Below, piece by piece: positions 16,470-23,629 of a stretch of DNA of 31,780 nucleotides. The DNA comes from Bacteroidales bacterium (GTDB lineage Bacteria > Bacteroidota > Bacteroidia > Bacteroidales > Bacteroidaceae), in NCBI GenBank assembly GCA_004552195.1, contig SFPC01000011.1:1-31780 (forward strand), read 5' to 3'. The first letter of the stretch is position 1. Each line of letters begins with the position of its first letter. The position numbers and the translations under genes were made by a program. Under the pieces are notes generated by a model, which saw nothing but the letters and a program-made list of their open reading frames with translations, had not been told where the DNA came from and ran no database searches.

Positions 16470-18308
16470 TCAGTTAAAGTCGGCAATTACTTTACCGGTG
16501 AGGTAAAGACGCACATCGGCAAAGCGGAGATACTGCGTAGAGCACAGCTCGTGAACCTTGCCATTGACGTCATTGGCAGCCTGCACGTTGAATTTGAGGC
16601 GATCCATCTTCTGGAGCAGCGTGGGGTCGTCGAGCGTGGCAGAGATTTCCACCTCTGTTTCCTTCACCGTCGAGCCGTCGCCGGCGGGAACCTTGATGGG
16701 GCTGAATTTGATGCCGGGAATAACCTTATTGTTGACGTCGTAGGCCGTGATAGTAGCTTCGAGGTCAAGCGGAATGGTGTTCTGCGCCTTAGCTTTCACC
16801 ATCACACCCTCAGCCTGGTAGTCTTCCAAATCCTCCACCATGCTGTCAGTGCTATCCTTGTACACAATGGTCAAGCCCTTGTCGAATTGGAAAGGCACAT
16901 ACACCTTATAGTCGGCAGAAGCATGGTAGTCGTGACCCAGCTTGATGGTATATTCCTTGTCCTGCACGCTCAGTTTGCCACCTGTCAGGTCCACGCGGAT
17001 TTCGTCGGGCAGCTTCTCGATGAGGGTGCTGAGCTTATCGGCCTTGGCCGTTACTGCGCCCGCGGGGAGCGTGGGATATTCCGGATCGTAGGGCTTTCCG
17101 TTTTGGTAGTAGTACACCGTGTTGTGCTGCTTGTCCTCTACTTGCGTCACAGGCAGGCTCACGTTCTTCGTGAAGCCCTGTGCGCCTTTCTTCACCGAGG
17201 TCAGTTCGCCGCTCAGGTTCAGACCCACGGGAATGTCGGAAAGGTCAGCCGTAAACTTCAGCGTCGGGTTGGCAGCACCAATCTTCACAGCATCGTCGTT
17301 GAGGAAGTCGGGCAGGGAAGAAGCAATGTCAATCGGATCCACGGTGGGGTTGATTTCGGGGCTGAACTTACCCGTTACCTGTTCGATATCAATTTTGGTG
17401 CTGTTGCCTAATGAGAGCGACAGATAGATGTCGGCATAGTCGTCTTGGCTCAGCTCGAAGCTGCCGGTCGTCTTGAAGTAAACCGTACCCTTGATGCCGG
17501 CTTGGAGCACCGACTGTCCTTTGTCGTCCTTACCGAACACCAGCATACCGTCCTTCGGTGCGCCGTATCCCTTCGTGTCCACCTTGTCGGCCACGATGGA
17601 GCAGATAATGCCGTCGGCGGGAATAACGAGTGCATCCTTGTGCGTGAGCACATTATCCTTCATGGTCCAGCCTGCGGGCCAGGAATTGTCGCGCACCTGC
17701 AAGATGCTCGGAATAGTGATGCTGAAGTTCTCGATTTTTTCAATACCAAACTTCACGCCGGGGCTCACGAGGGTGTGAATTTTCAGTGAAACCTTCATGT
17801 CTTTCACATCAGCCGAACTGATGTAGCTCACTTCTGCCGGAACTTCTACCGACACATCCACATCGGCATGACCTTCTGCCGTACCGCTGAAGGAAAGATT
17901 GGCATCAACCGGCAGATTAAAACCTTCGGGGAGTTGGTTGGCTACGTCGCCGAGCTGCGCTTTGAGGGAGTTGTAGTCCAGTACGCGCTCTTGGGTTTCA
18001 ATATTTGATTCCTTAAACGAAGCCGACACTTCATTCACATGGATGTTGAAACTCGTAGTGCCGTCTTCCACAAGGTAATAGAGATTGTTGGCATCAAGCT
18101 TCACGGATTCGTCCAAATCCAGGATATCCCCGAGAAGAATCTTCTCCGTGTTGCCCATTTTCAGCTTCAGCCCGTTAGAGCCAAGCCCCATCGTCATGTC
18201 CACGCTGTCCAAGTCGTAGTCGTCGCTCACGCAACCCGTGGTCAACATGGCAGTGCCAGTACATAAAGTACCGATGGCAATCAAATGCTTGAAAGAAAGG
18301 ATTGACAT
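16470..18308 (-). CDS. unrecognised large lipoprotein
   Basis: A 612-residue protein with a type II signal peptide: a hydrophobic stretch and lipobox LTTGC with the lipidated Cys at residue 26. The following VSDDYD is acidic, like the surface-export signal of Bacteroidota lipoproteins, so surface exposure is plausible. The body is beta-rich, with repeated hydrophobic strands and proline/glycine turns (for example VSVEVPAEVSYISSADVKDMKVSLKIHTL, broken here as an illustration of strand pattern), and ends LYLTGKVIADFN. Short related-looking themes such as a strand followed by a KxGDIL or LDIPxGL turn recur, but I cannot name a domain. It is the first gene of a two-gene operon with the DUF5723 barrel and has a -7 box TATATTTG upstream (minus, 18416-18409). 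Function unknown. Confidence 0.85.
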   Translation of the reverse strand: MSILSFKHLIAIGTLCTGTAMLTTGCVSDDYDLDSVDMTMGLGSNGLKLKMGNTEKILLGDILDLDESVKLDANNLYYLVEDGTTSFNIHVNEVSASFKESNIETQERVLDYNSLKAQLGDVANQLPEGFNLPVDANLSFSGTAEGHADVDVSVEVPAEVSYISSADVKDMKVSLKIHTLVSPGVKFGIEKIENFSITIPSILQVRDNSWPAGWTMKDNVLTHKDALVIPADGIICSIVADKVDTKGYGAPKDGMLVFGKDDKGQSVLQAGIKGTVYFKTTGSFELSQDDYADIYLSLSLGNSTKIDIEQVTGKFSPEINPTVDPIDIASSLPDFLNDDAVKIGAANPTLKFTADLSDIPVGLNLSGELTSVKKGAQGFTKNVSLPVTQVEDKQHNTVYYYQNGKPYDPEYPTLPAGAVTAKADKLSTLIEKLPDEIRVDLTGGKLSVQDKEYTIKLGHDYHASADYKVYVPFQFDKGLTIVYKDSTDSMVEDLEDYQAEGVMVKAKAQNTIPLDLEATITAYDVNNKVIPGIKFSPIKVPAGDGSTVKETEVEISATLDDPTLLQKMDRLKFNVQAANDVNGKVHELCSTQYLRFADVRLYLTGKVIADFN

Positions 18309-18408
18309 ACCTGTAATGTTTTAGGTTAATATTAAGATGTAATTTTAAAAAAGCAAAGGATTTAAAAATTCTGTTTTGATTTTGCGAAAAAAATGTCTGT
18401 ATTTGCTG

Positions 18409-18416
18409 CAAATATA
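18409..18416 (-). promoter_or_regulatory. -7 box for the lipoprotein/DUF5723 operon
   Basis: Minus-strand TATATTTG matches TAnnTTTG and is followed by CAGC. It is 100 bp upstream of the lipoprotein ATG, leaving an A/T-rich leader. The -33 region is not convincing. Confidence 0.5.
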
Positions 18417-18477
18417 AGCCTTTTAAATAAAAAAGTTGAGTTTTGTTTAAAAAAATAATGATGATTGCAAATCAAAC

Positions 18478-18507
18478 TTTCATTTTCTGATAAAAGTTGT
18501 ACATTTG
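18478..18507 (+). promoter_or_regulatory. promoter of the cobalamin riboswitch and btuB
   Basis: TTTC at 18478-18481, an 18-base spacer, and TACATTTG at 18500-18507, followed by CGG. The transcript would begin right at the 5' side of the riboswitch aptamer. Confidence 0.65.
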
Positions 18508-18665
18508 CGGCGGAAACGGATAAGGGAAACGGGTGAAAGTCCCGTGCAGTCCCGCTGCTGTAAGTTCCATTTTTGTCGGTTCACATTGGCCACTGCCCGC
18601 CTGACTCCAAGGCGAGCGGGAAGGCGGACCGGACAGGAACAAGCCAGAAAACCTGCCGTAGTTCC
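18508..18665 (+). ncRNA. cobalamin (B12) riboswitch
   Basis: The conserved blocks of the cobalamin aptamer are present in order: GGGAAACGGGTGAAAGTCCC (18524-18543), GCAGTCCCGCTGCTGTAAG soon after, and the closing B12 box AAGCCAGAAAACCTGCC (about 18641-18657). It lies directly upstream of a TonB-dependent receptor gene, the classical target. In Bacteroidota such elements usually block translation of the receptor when B12 is plentiful. The exact ends are approximate. Confidence 0.93.
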
Positions 18666-18746
18666 GGGCGCAGACTGCGCCGCCCCGAAGCCCCGAGGAG
18701 GGCCAAAGGGGAATACATCTTACACTTTTTATCATCCATCTTTGGC

Positions 18747-20789
18747 ATGAAGTTTCTCCTGCGCTCCACCATGTGCCGGAGTATGCTCGTTGGCATCTGC
18801 CTGTGGCCGGCCCAAGCCATGGCCGTGGCCGGCTTCCCCCTGCCCTGCCCCACCCAGCCCGACACCCTCGGCACGGCGGAGGTAACTGCCCCGCGCCGGC
18901 CTGCCGCACTCAGCTCCCCCACCCCCGTGCAACGGCTCGACTCCGCCGACTTCCGACGGCAAGGCATCACCTCCGTGGCCGATGCCCTGCTCCGCATGGC
19001 CGGCGTCAACCTGCGCGACTACGGCGGGGCGGGCGGACTGAAAACGGTGAGCGTGCGCGGCCTCGGAGCGGCACACACCGCCGTGGCCTACGACGGACTC
19101 TGCCTCTCGGACCACCGACGCGGCGAGATCGACCTGCAACGCTACCACCCGGAACTGCTCCGGAGCATCGAACTGCACCCCTTGGGCGAAAGCTCCCTGC
19201 TCTGCCCCGTGCGAAACCTCTCGGCAGCGGCAGTGGTCAGCCTCTCCGCCTTCCACCCCGACACGCTGCGGCGCGGCCTCGGCGGCACCGCCACGCTCAA
19301 GCAGTCGGCCTTCGGCAGCTACCACGCACTGGGCTCCCTCGAAGGCCGCACGGGCCAGCGGTCGGCGGCCTCGCTCTGCGGCGATGCCTTCTGGAGCCAA
19401 AACGACTACCCTTTCCGCGTGGCAAACGGCGTGGCCTCCACCCGTCTGCGGCGCACCAACAGCGAGATGCGCGGCGGCTCGGCCGAAGGGAGGTGGTGGC
19501 AGCGAATGGACAATGGGCTGTGGGAGAGCACGGCGGGATTTTACCGCAACAACCGCCAACTGCCAGGACAGGTCATACTGTATGTCAACGAGAACCACGA
19601 ACGACTGAAGGAAACCTCCGCCTTTGCCCAGACGCGGCGCACTTTCCGCCCCGGCGGGCGCACCGAGTGCTTTGCCGCCCTGCGTTACCAATGGCAGCAC
19701 ACGGCCTACAGCGACATCGATGCGCAGTACCCCGGCGGCGCGTTGCGCCAACGCTACGTGCAGCAGGAGGTCTATGCCACCGGCGGCCTGTCGCGCAGCC
19801 TCACTCCTTGGCTCCGTCTGGCCTATGCCTCGGACCTTTCCCACGCCTGGCTCCACAGCAACCTCCGGCAGGACAACCGTGCGCTGCGCACGGGCTGGCT
19901 GCAGAGCCTCTCGGCACAGGTCGTGGCGGGCCGCTTCAAACTGCTGGTGCGCGGGGCTGACTTGTGGTACCGCGACGAGAGCCGCACCGCCGCCTCGGCT
20001 GCGGATGCAGGCCGCCGCACACGCCATTACCACGCCTTCACACCCATGGCCTCGGCCTCCTACCGGCTGTGGCACGCCCCGGTGAGTATGTATCTGCGGG
20101 CTGGATGGCAGCAGAGTTACCGCCTGCCCACGTTTTCCGAAGCCTACTTTGACCACCTGGGGCAGGCTGCCCTGCGTCCCGAGCGGACCAATCAGTGGAA
20201 CGGTGGCCTCACGCTCTCGGCGCAGCCGGCTGCCTGGTGGCCCGGGCTCACGCTGACGGTGGACGGCTACACGAACCGCGTGAGCCACCGCATCGTCTCC
20301 GTGCCCTACACGCTCTTTGTATGGCGCACGCTCAACATGGGGCGGGTCGATGCCCACGGACTGGATGCCACCCTCTCCTCTCACTGGCAGCCCGCGCCGC
20401 AGTGGACGTTGCGGCTCACGGCCAACTATTCTCTTCAGCGCGTGGCGGACCGCACCTCGCCGGGTGCTGACACCTATGGCAACCAGCTGGCTTACACGCC
20501 GCGCCACAGCGGGGCGGCCTCCGTGGGATGCGAAACGCCCTGGCTGTCGCTCACAGCCCATTGCCGCTATGCTTCCGAACGGTGGAGCACCAACGAGCAT
20601 CTGCCCACCACTTCTCTGCCGGCCTACTGCGAATGGGGCTTTACCATGGCGCGTTCGTTCGCCCTGAGCCATTGCCAGCTGGACCTCCGCGCCGACCTGC
20701 TCAACGCTTTCAACCGCCGCTACGAAGTGGTGCGCCGCTACCCCATGCCGGGCCGGGCCTACGCGCTCTCGGCCACGCTCCGCTTCTGA
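18747..20789 (+). CDS. btuB: TonB-dependent vitamin B12 receptor, BtuB-like
   Basis: Outer-membrane transporter that takes up cobalamin with energy from TonB. The 680 residues comprise a signal peptide (to about residue 28), a TonB-box-like DTLGTAEVTA, a plug domain (RLDSADFRRQGITSVADALLRMAGV, then TVSVRGLGAAHTAVAYDG) and a 22-strand-type barrel ending in LSATLRF. There is no N-terminal carboxypeptidase-like domain as in SusC proteins. I start at ATG 18747; an in-frame ATG at 18573 lies inside the riboswitch and cannot be the true start. The substrate call rests on the cobalamin riboswitch and the BtuG-like neighbour. G+C is markedly high here (44 of 60 bases in 18901-18960). Confidence 0.93.
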   Translation: MKFLLRSTMCRSMLVGICLWPAQAMAVAGFPLPCPTQPDTLGTAEVTAPRRPAALSSPTPVQRLDSADFRRQGITSVADALLRMAGVNLRDYGGAGGLKTVSVRGLGAAHTAVAYDGLCLSDHRRGEIDLQRYHPELLRSIELHPLGESSLLCPVRNLSAAAVVSLSAFHPDTLRRGLGGTATLKQSAFGSYHALGSLEGRTGQRSAASLCGDAFWSQNDYPFRVANGVASTRLRRTNSEMRGGSAEGRWWQRMDNGLWESTAGFYRNNRQLPGQVILYVNENHERLKETSAFAQTRRTFRPGGRTECFAALRYQWQHTAYSDIDAQYPGGALRQRYVQQEVYATGGLSRSLTPWLRLAYASDLSHAWLHSNLRQDNRALRTGWLQSLSAQVVAGRFKLLVRGADLWYRDESRTAASAADAGRRTRHYHAFTPMASASYRLWHAPVSMYLRAGWQQSYRLPTFSEAYFDHLGQAALRPERTNQWNGGLTLSAQPAAWWPGLTLTVDGYTNRVSHRIVSVPYTLFVWRTLNMGRVDAHGLDATLSSHWQPAPQWTLRLTANYSLQRVADRTSPGADTYGNQLAYTPRHSGAASVGCETPWLSLTAHCRYASERWSTNEHLPTTSLPAYCEWGFTMARSFALSHCQLDLRADLLNAFNRRYEVVRRYPMPGRAYALSATLRF

Positions 20790-20847
20790 TGCCCCTCGGC
20801 CTGCCGGCATCTTCTTCGGAATTATTCTTTTCCAAAATCATATTGTT

Positions 20848-21930
20848 ATGTCAAAAATTCTCCAATCGGCAGCCCTCGCGCTGCTTCTCCCCTTCGTCTT
20901 CACGGCCTGCTCCGACGACGACAACACGCCCGACCCTGTCATCGACCCTGTGCCCACACCGGCCACGGCGGCCTATGTCGTGAACCAGGGAAACATGTAC
21001 GGCGGTGTGGCCGGCAGCATCGACTGCATTGACCTGGAGTCGGGCGCCACGACCTCCGGCCTCTTTTTCAACGTCAACGCGCAGGCGCTGGGCGACTCGC
21101 CGCAGCAGGCCGTGCGCCACGGCAACCGCATCTACCTGCCTGTTTACGGCTCTAACCTCCTGTGGGTGGTCAATGCCTCCACGCTCCGGATTGTAGCCAG
21201 CGTGCCGGTCAATGCTCCCGAGGCCGTGTGCGGTGCCGGGGAATATGTCTTCGTGGCGGGCAACGACGGTATCGTAACGCGCATCGACACGCTCAACTGC
21301 CAGCCCTCAGCCACCGTGGCGGTAGGGCCTAACCCCGCCGGCATCGTGGCGGTGGACAGCCTGGTATATGTCAGCATCAGCGATGGCTACAACTATGCCA
21401 ACAACTACGAAAACGGCAAGAAGCTCGCCGTGGTCCATGCACGCACCATGCAGGTGGAGCGCAACATCGCCGTGGGACTCAACCCGGGCGCGCTGTGTGC
21501 CAACTCGCGCGGCGAGGTGTTCGTCCTGACGCGCGGCAACTACTTCGATGTGTTGCCCAAGGTGCAGAAGGTGTCGGCGGACGGAGACGTGAAGGACTAC
21601 TGCGATGGCTCACTCATCACGCTCGCGAACGACTGCCTGTATGTGGTGAACGCCACGGCGGACTATGCCAACAACACGAGCGAAGTGAGCCTCTCCACGT
21701 ACAACACGCTGACCGACGAGGAACTTCCCATCACGCTCCCGGCGGAGTCCGTGCCGGGCTGGCCCAATGCCATCGACGTGGAACCCGTGACCGGGCAGAT
21801 TTTCATCAGCTCGGACAAAGGTCCGTCGGACTACGACAAATCGGGCTACGTCTACCGCCTCGCCCCTTGGGGAGAACTGCTCCAACGCTACGACGTTGGC
21901 ATCCATCCCTTCGGCGTAGTGTTCAAATAG
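20848..21930 (+). CDS. beta-propeller surface lipoprotein, BtuG-like (YncE/DUF5074 type)
   Basis: A 360-residue lipoprotein: lipobox FTAC with Cys at residue 21, followed by SDDDN, a typical surface-export signal of Bacteroidota. The body is a repeat of beta-propeller blades (AAYVVNQGNMYG, IYLPVYGSNLLWVVNASTLRIV, GEYVFVAGNDGIVTRIDT, AVVHARTMQVERNIAVGLNPGAL, CLYVVNATADYA, GQIFISSDKGPSDYDKSGYVYRL), about seven. In Bacteroides, BtuG is a seven-bladed surface propeller that binds B12 very tightly and works with BtuB; position 58 bp after a riboswitch-controlled btuB makes the same role likely here. The assignment is by fold and context, not by a binding-site match. Confidence 0.82.
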   Translation: MSKILQSAALALLLPFVFTACSDDDNTPDPVIDPVPTPATAAYVVNQGNMYGGVAGSIDCIDLESGATTSGLFFNVNAQALGDSPQQAVRHGNRIYLPVYGSNLLWVVNASTLRIVASVPVNAPEAVCGAGEYVFVAGNDGIVTRIDTLNCQPSATVAVGPNPAGIVAVDSLVYVSISDGYNYANNYENGKKLAVVHARTMQVERNIAVGLNPGALCANSRGEVFVLTRGNYFDVLPKVQKVSADGDVKDYCDGSLITLANDCLYVVNATADYANNTSEVSLSTYNTLTDEELPITLPAESVPGWPNAIDVEPVTGQIFISSDKGPSDYDKSGYVYRLAPWGELLQRYDVGIHPFGVVFK

Positions 21931-21962
21931 GCGCAAACCCGCCAGGGTAATTGCTCCAATGC

Positions 21963-22046
21963 TTCACAAGCCCAGGACTTCGTTTCACAAGTCCGGGAGT
22001 TCGCTTTACAAGTCCGGGAGTTGTTCGCACAACTCCCGGACTTGTT
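21963..22046. repeat. 21-bp module array C with perfect 17-bp hairpin
   Basis: Cores beginning ACAAG or ACAAC lie at 21966, 21987, 22008 and 22029, exactly 21 bp apart. The last one is inverted. As a result ACAAGTCCGGGAGTTGT (22008-22024) and ACAACTCCCGGACTTGT (22029-22045) form a perfect 17-bp stem with the four-base loop TCGC. No T-run follows. The cores are the same family as arrays at 117-200 and 10713-10796. It lies 33 bp after the BtuG-like gene. Confidence 0.88.
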
Positions 22047-22063
22047 AGCTTCCTAAAGGTTGT

Positions 22064-22138
22064 TATAGATTGCTATAGCTTTTTTATAGTTATCTATAGC
22101 TATCTATAGCCTTCTATAGCAATCTATAGCTATCTATC
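22064..22138. repeat. 10-bp-phased TATAG array
   Basis: TATAG occurs at 22064, 22074, 22085, 22095, 22105, 22115 and 22125, with a degenerate TATCC at 22135. The best unit is ATCTATAGCT (and variants), repeated head to tail with a 10-bp period. CTATAG is palindromic, so each unit reads the same on both strands at its centre. No gene is seen here. Just after it, at 22153-22172, a GCGCGC-TCTTC-GCGCGC hairpin is found. Confidence 0.88.
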
Positions 22139-22195
22139 CCTTCCCCCCTTCACGCGCGCTCTTCGCGCGCGCAACTATACGTAGTTTATTTCCTC

Positions 22196-22411
22196 AAAAA
22201 AGGGTTCAACCCTTCACAGACCGTCCGTTTCCCGCTGATTTTCATCAGAAAAGCGTGTGAAGGGTTGGTTTTTCAAGCCTTCACATGCACCCTCGCGCAG
22301 CACCCCTGCTGCCTGACAGATGTGAAGGATTGGAAAAACCAACCCTTCACACCGAAATAGCTGATTTTCATAGGTAAAAGGGCGGTCTGTGAAGGAATGA
22401 ACCTTTTTTTC
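22196..22411. repeat. 216-bp long imperfect palindrome, AGACCG family, copy 2
   Basis: The two arms are inverted relative to each other. A perfect 20-base pair GTGTGAAGGGTTGGTTTTTC (22255-22274) matches 22333-22352; CCTTCACAGACCG (22211-22223) matches 22383-22395; the A-run 22196-22201 matches the T-run near 22403-22410. Inside the loop CCTTCACAT (22278-22286) pairs with ATGTGAAGG (22320-22328), with a further GCAGC/GCTGC pair inside. The whole could fold into one long hairpin. One arm is clearly related to 285-353. No convincing protein is encoded. The remaining gap to 22625 contains only a further hairpin at 22490-22525. Confidence 0.85.
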
Positions 22412-22489
22412 AAGGTAAAAAACACGTATATAATAAGGCAAAACCGAGGAGTAATCCCAAGCTTCATCTTACAATTTCATTCTGTGCTG

Positions 22490-22525
22490 CGGCCTGCATC
22501 TCCCACCGTGGGAGAGCAGGCCGCT
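22490..22525 (+). terminator. strong GC hairpin, possible terminator
   Basis: GCGGCCTGC-AT-CTCCCA pairs with TGGGAGAGCAGGCCGC with one bulged base and a three-base loop. Only a weak T-rich stretch (GTGTTTTCC) follows, so terminator function is tentative. It lies between the long palindrome and the export-operon promoter. Confidence 0.55.
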
Positions 22526-22626
22526 TGCGTGTTTTCCAAAGAACACAACTTCATCTGCGGCTAACAAACAAGTGTGATCACATTTCTGACAATAAAGCTA
22601 ATCCCTGAGGAAACAGGTACTATCGC

Positions 22627-22657
22627 TTGCCCCCACCACACCAAAACCATACATTTG
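22627..22657 (+). promoter_or_regulatory. promoter of the HlyD/ABC export operon
   Basis: TTGC (22627-22630), exactly 19 bases, then TACATTTG (22650-22657) followed by CGTCC. This matches TTTG-N19-TAnnTTTG well. The first gene starts about 75 bp downstream. Confidence 0.75.
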
Positions 22658-22732
22658 CGTCCACAACTCTGTGAAAGCAACAGAAAGAACACCTCAAAGT
22701 GATTTTACGACGCATCAAGCCCTAACCCCATC

Positions 22733-23629
22733 ATGAACCTACACTTTCTGAAACACTGCATGGCCTGCGCGCTGCTGAGCGCGTGCGGCTCGGACGAAGG
22801 AGCATACGATGCCAACGGGGTGTTTGAGGCCACGGAGGTGGTGGTGTCGGCCCAGACGCAGGGCGAACTGGTGATGTTCGACCGCGTGGAGGGCGACACG
22901 GTGCGGAGCGGCGAGACGGTGGCGCAGGTGGACACGGTACAGCTGTGCCTGCGCCGAAGGCAACTGCTGGCCAACCTCGACGCGGTGGGCTGCCGCCATT
23001 ACAACGTGGCGCGGCAGGTGGCTTCCATCCGGCAGCAGTTGGCCACGCAGCGCAACGAACGGACGCGCTATGCACGCCTCGTGGCGGAACACGCGGCAAA
23101 CCAGAAGCAGGTGGACGACATCGACGCGCAAATTGCCTTGCTCGAAAAGCAGCTTGACGCGCAGACGGAGACACTGGAGAACTCCAACGCGGGCTTGCAG
23201 GCGGAGGCGCGCTCCATCGAGGCGCAGCTGGAGCAGTTGGACGATCAGCTGGGGCGTGCGGCGGTGCGCACGCCCATCCGGGGCACGCTGCTGGCGAAGT
23301 ATGCGGAACAGGGTGAGCTGGCCACGGCGGGCAAGCCGCTGTTCAAGGTGGCGGACATGCAGCACCTGTACCTGCGGGCTTACGTGACCGCGCCGCAGCT
23401 GACGAAACTGAAGCTGGGACAGACGGTGAGGGTGTTCGCCGACCAGGGGAAGGAGGGACGCAAGGAGTATCGGGGCCGCCTCACGTGGATAGCGGACGAG
23501 GCGGAGTTCACGCCGAAGACCATCCAGACGCGCGACGAGCGGGCTAACCTGGTCTATGCGGTGAAGATAGCGGTGGAGAACGACGGACTGATCAAGCTGG
23601 GTATGTATGGATCGTGTGTGTTTCACTGA
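22733..23629 (+). CDS. HlyD-family membrane fusion lipoprotein (YbhG-like)
   Basis: Periplasmic adaptor of a tripartite export system, linking an inner-membrane ABC permease to an outer-membrane channel. The 298 residues start with a short lipoprotein signal (lipobox LLSAC, Cys at residue 18), then a biotinyl/lipoyl-like half (GVFEATEVVVSAQTQGELVMFDRVEGDTVRSGETVAQVDT), a long coiled-coil hairpin (about residues 75-165, rich in Q, L, A), the second lipoyl half (GRAAVRTPIRGTLLAKYAEQGELATAGKPLFKVADM) and a beta-barrel segment. It overlaps the next ATPase gene by 23 bp, so they are translationally coupled. Organisation matches E. coli ybhGFSR. The TolC-type gene often next to such operons in Bacteroidota is absent here. 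Confidence 0.9.
   Translation: MNLHFLKHCMACALLSACGSDEGAYDANGVFEATEVVVSAQTQGELVMFDRVEGDTVRSGETVAQVDTVQLCLRRRQLLANLDAVGCRHYNVARQVASIRQQLATQRNERTRYARLVAEHAANQKQVDDIDAQIALLEKQLDAQTETLENSNAGLQAEARSIEAQLEQLDDQLGRAAVRTPIRGTLLAKYAEQGELATAGKPLFKVADMQHLYLRAYVTAPQLTKLKLGQTVRVFADQGKEGRKEYRGRLTWIADEAEFTPKTIQTRDERANLVYAVKIAVENDGLIKLGMYGSCVFH

Noticed and set aside
18573..18746. N-terminal extension of BtuB from ATG 18573
   Set aside because: It would translate the riboswitch aptamer; the signal peptide begins at ATG 18747.
18732..20810. Long minus-strand open frame of 692 codons opposite btuB
   Set aside because: Produced by high G+C codon use of btuB; sequence is Arg/Gly/Ala/His-rich with no recognisable fold.
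22214..22467. Two minus-strand frames of 64-75 codons inside the long palindrome
   Set aside because: They cover the inverted-repeat arms and overlap each other in different frames, so structure explains the sequence better than coding.
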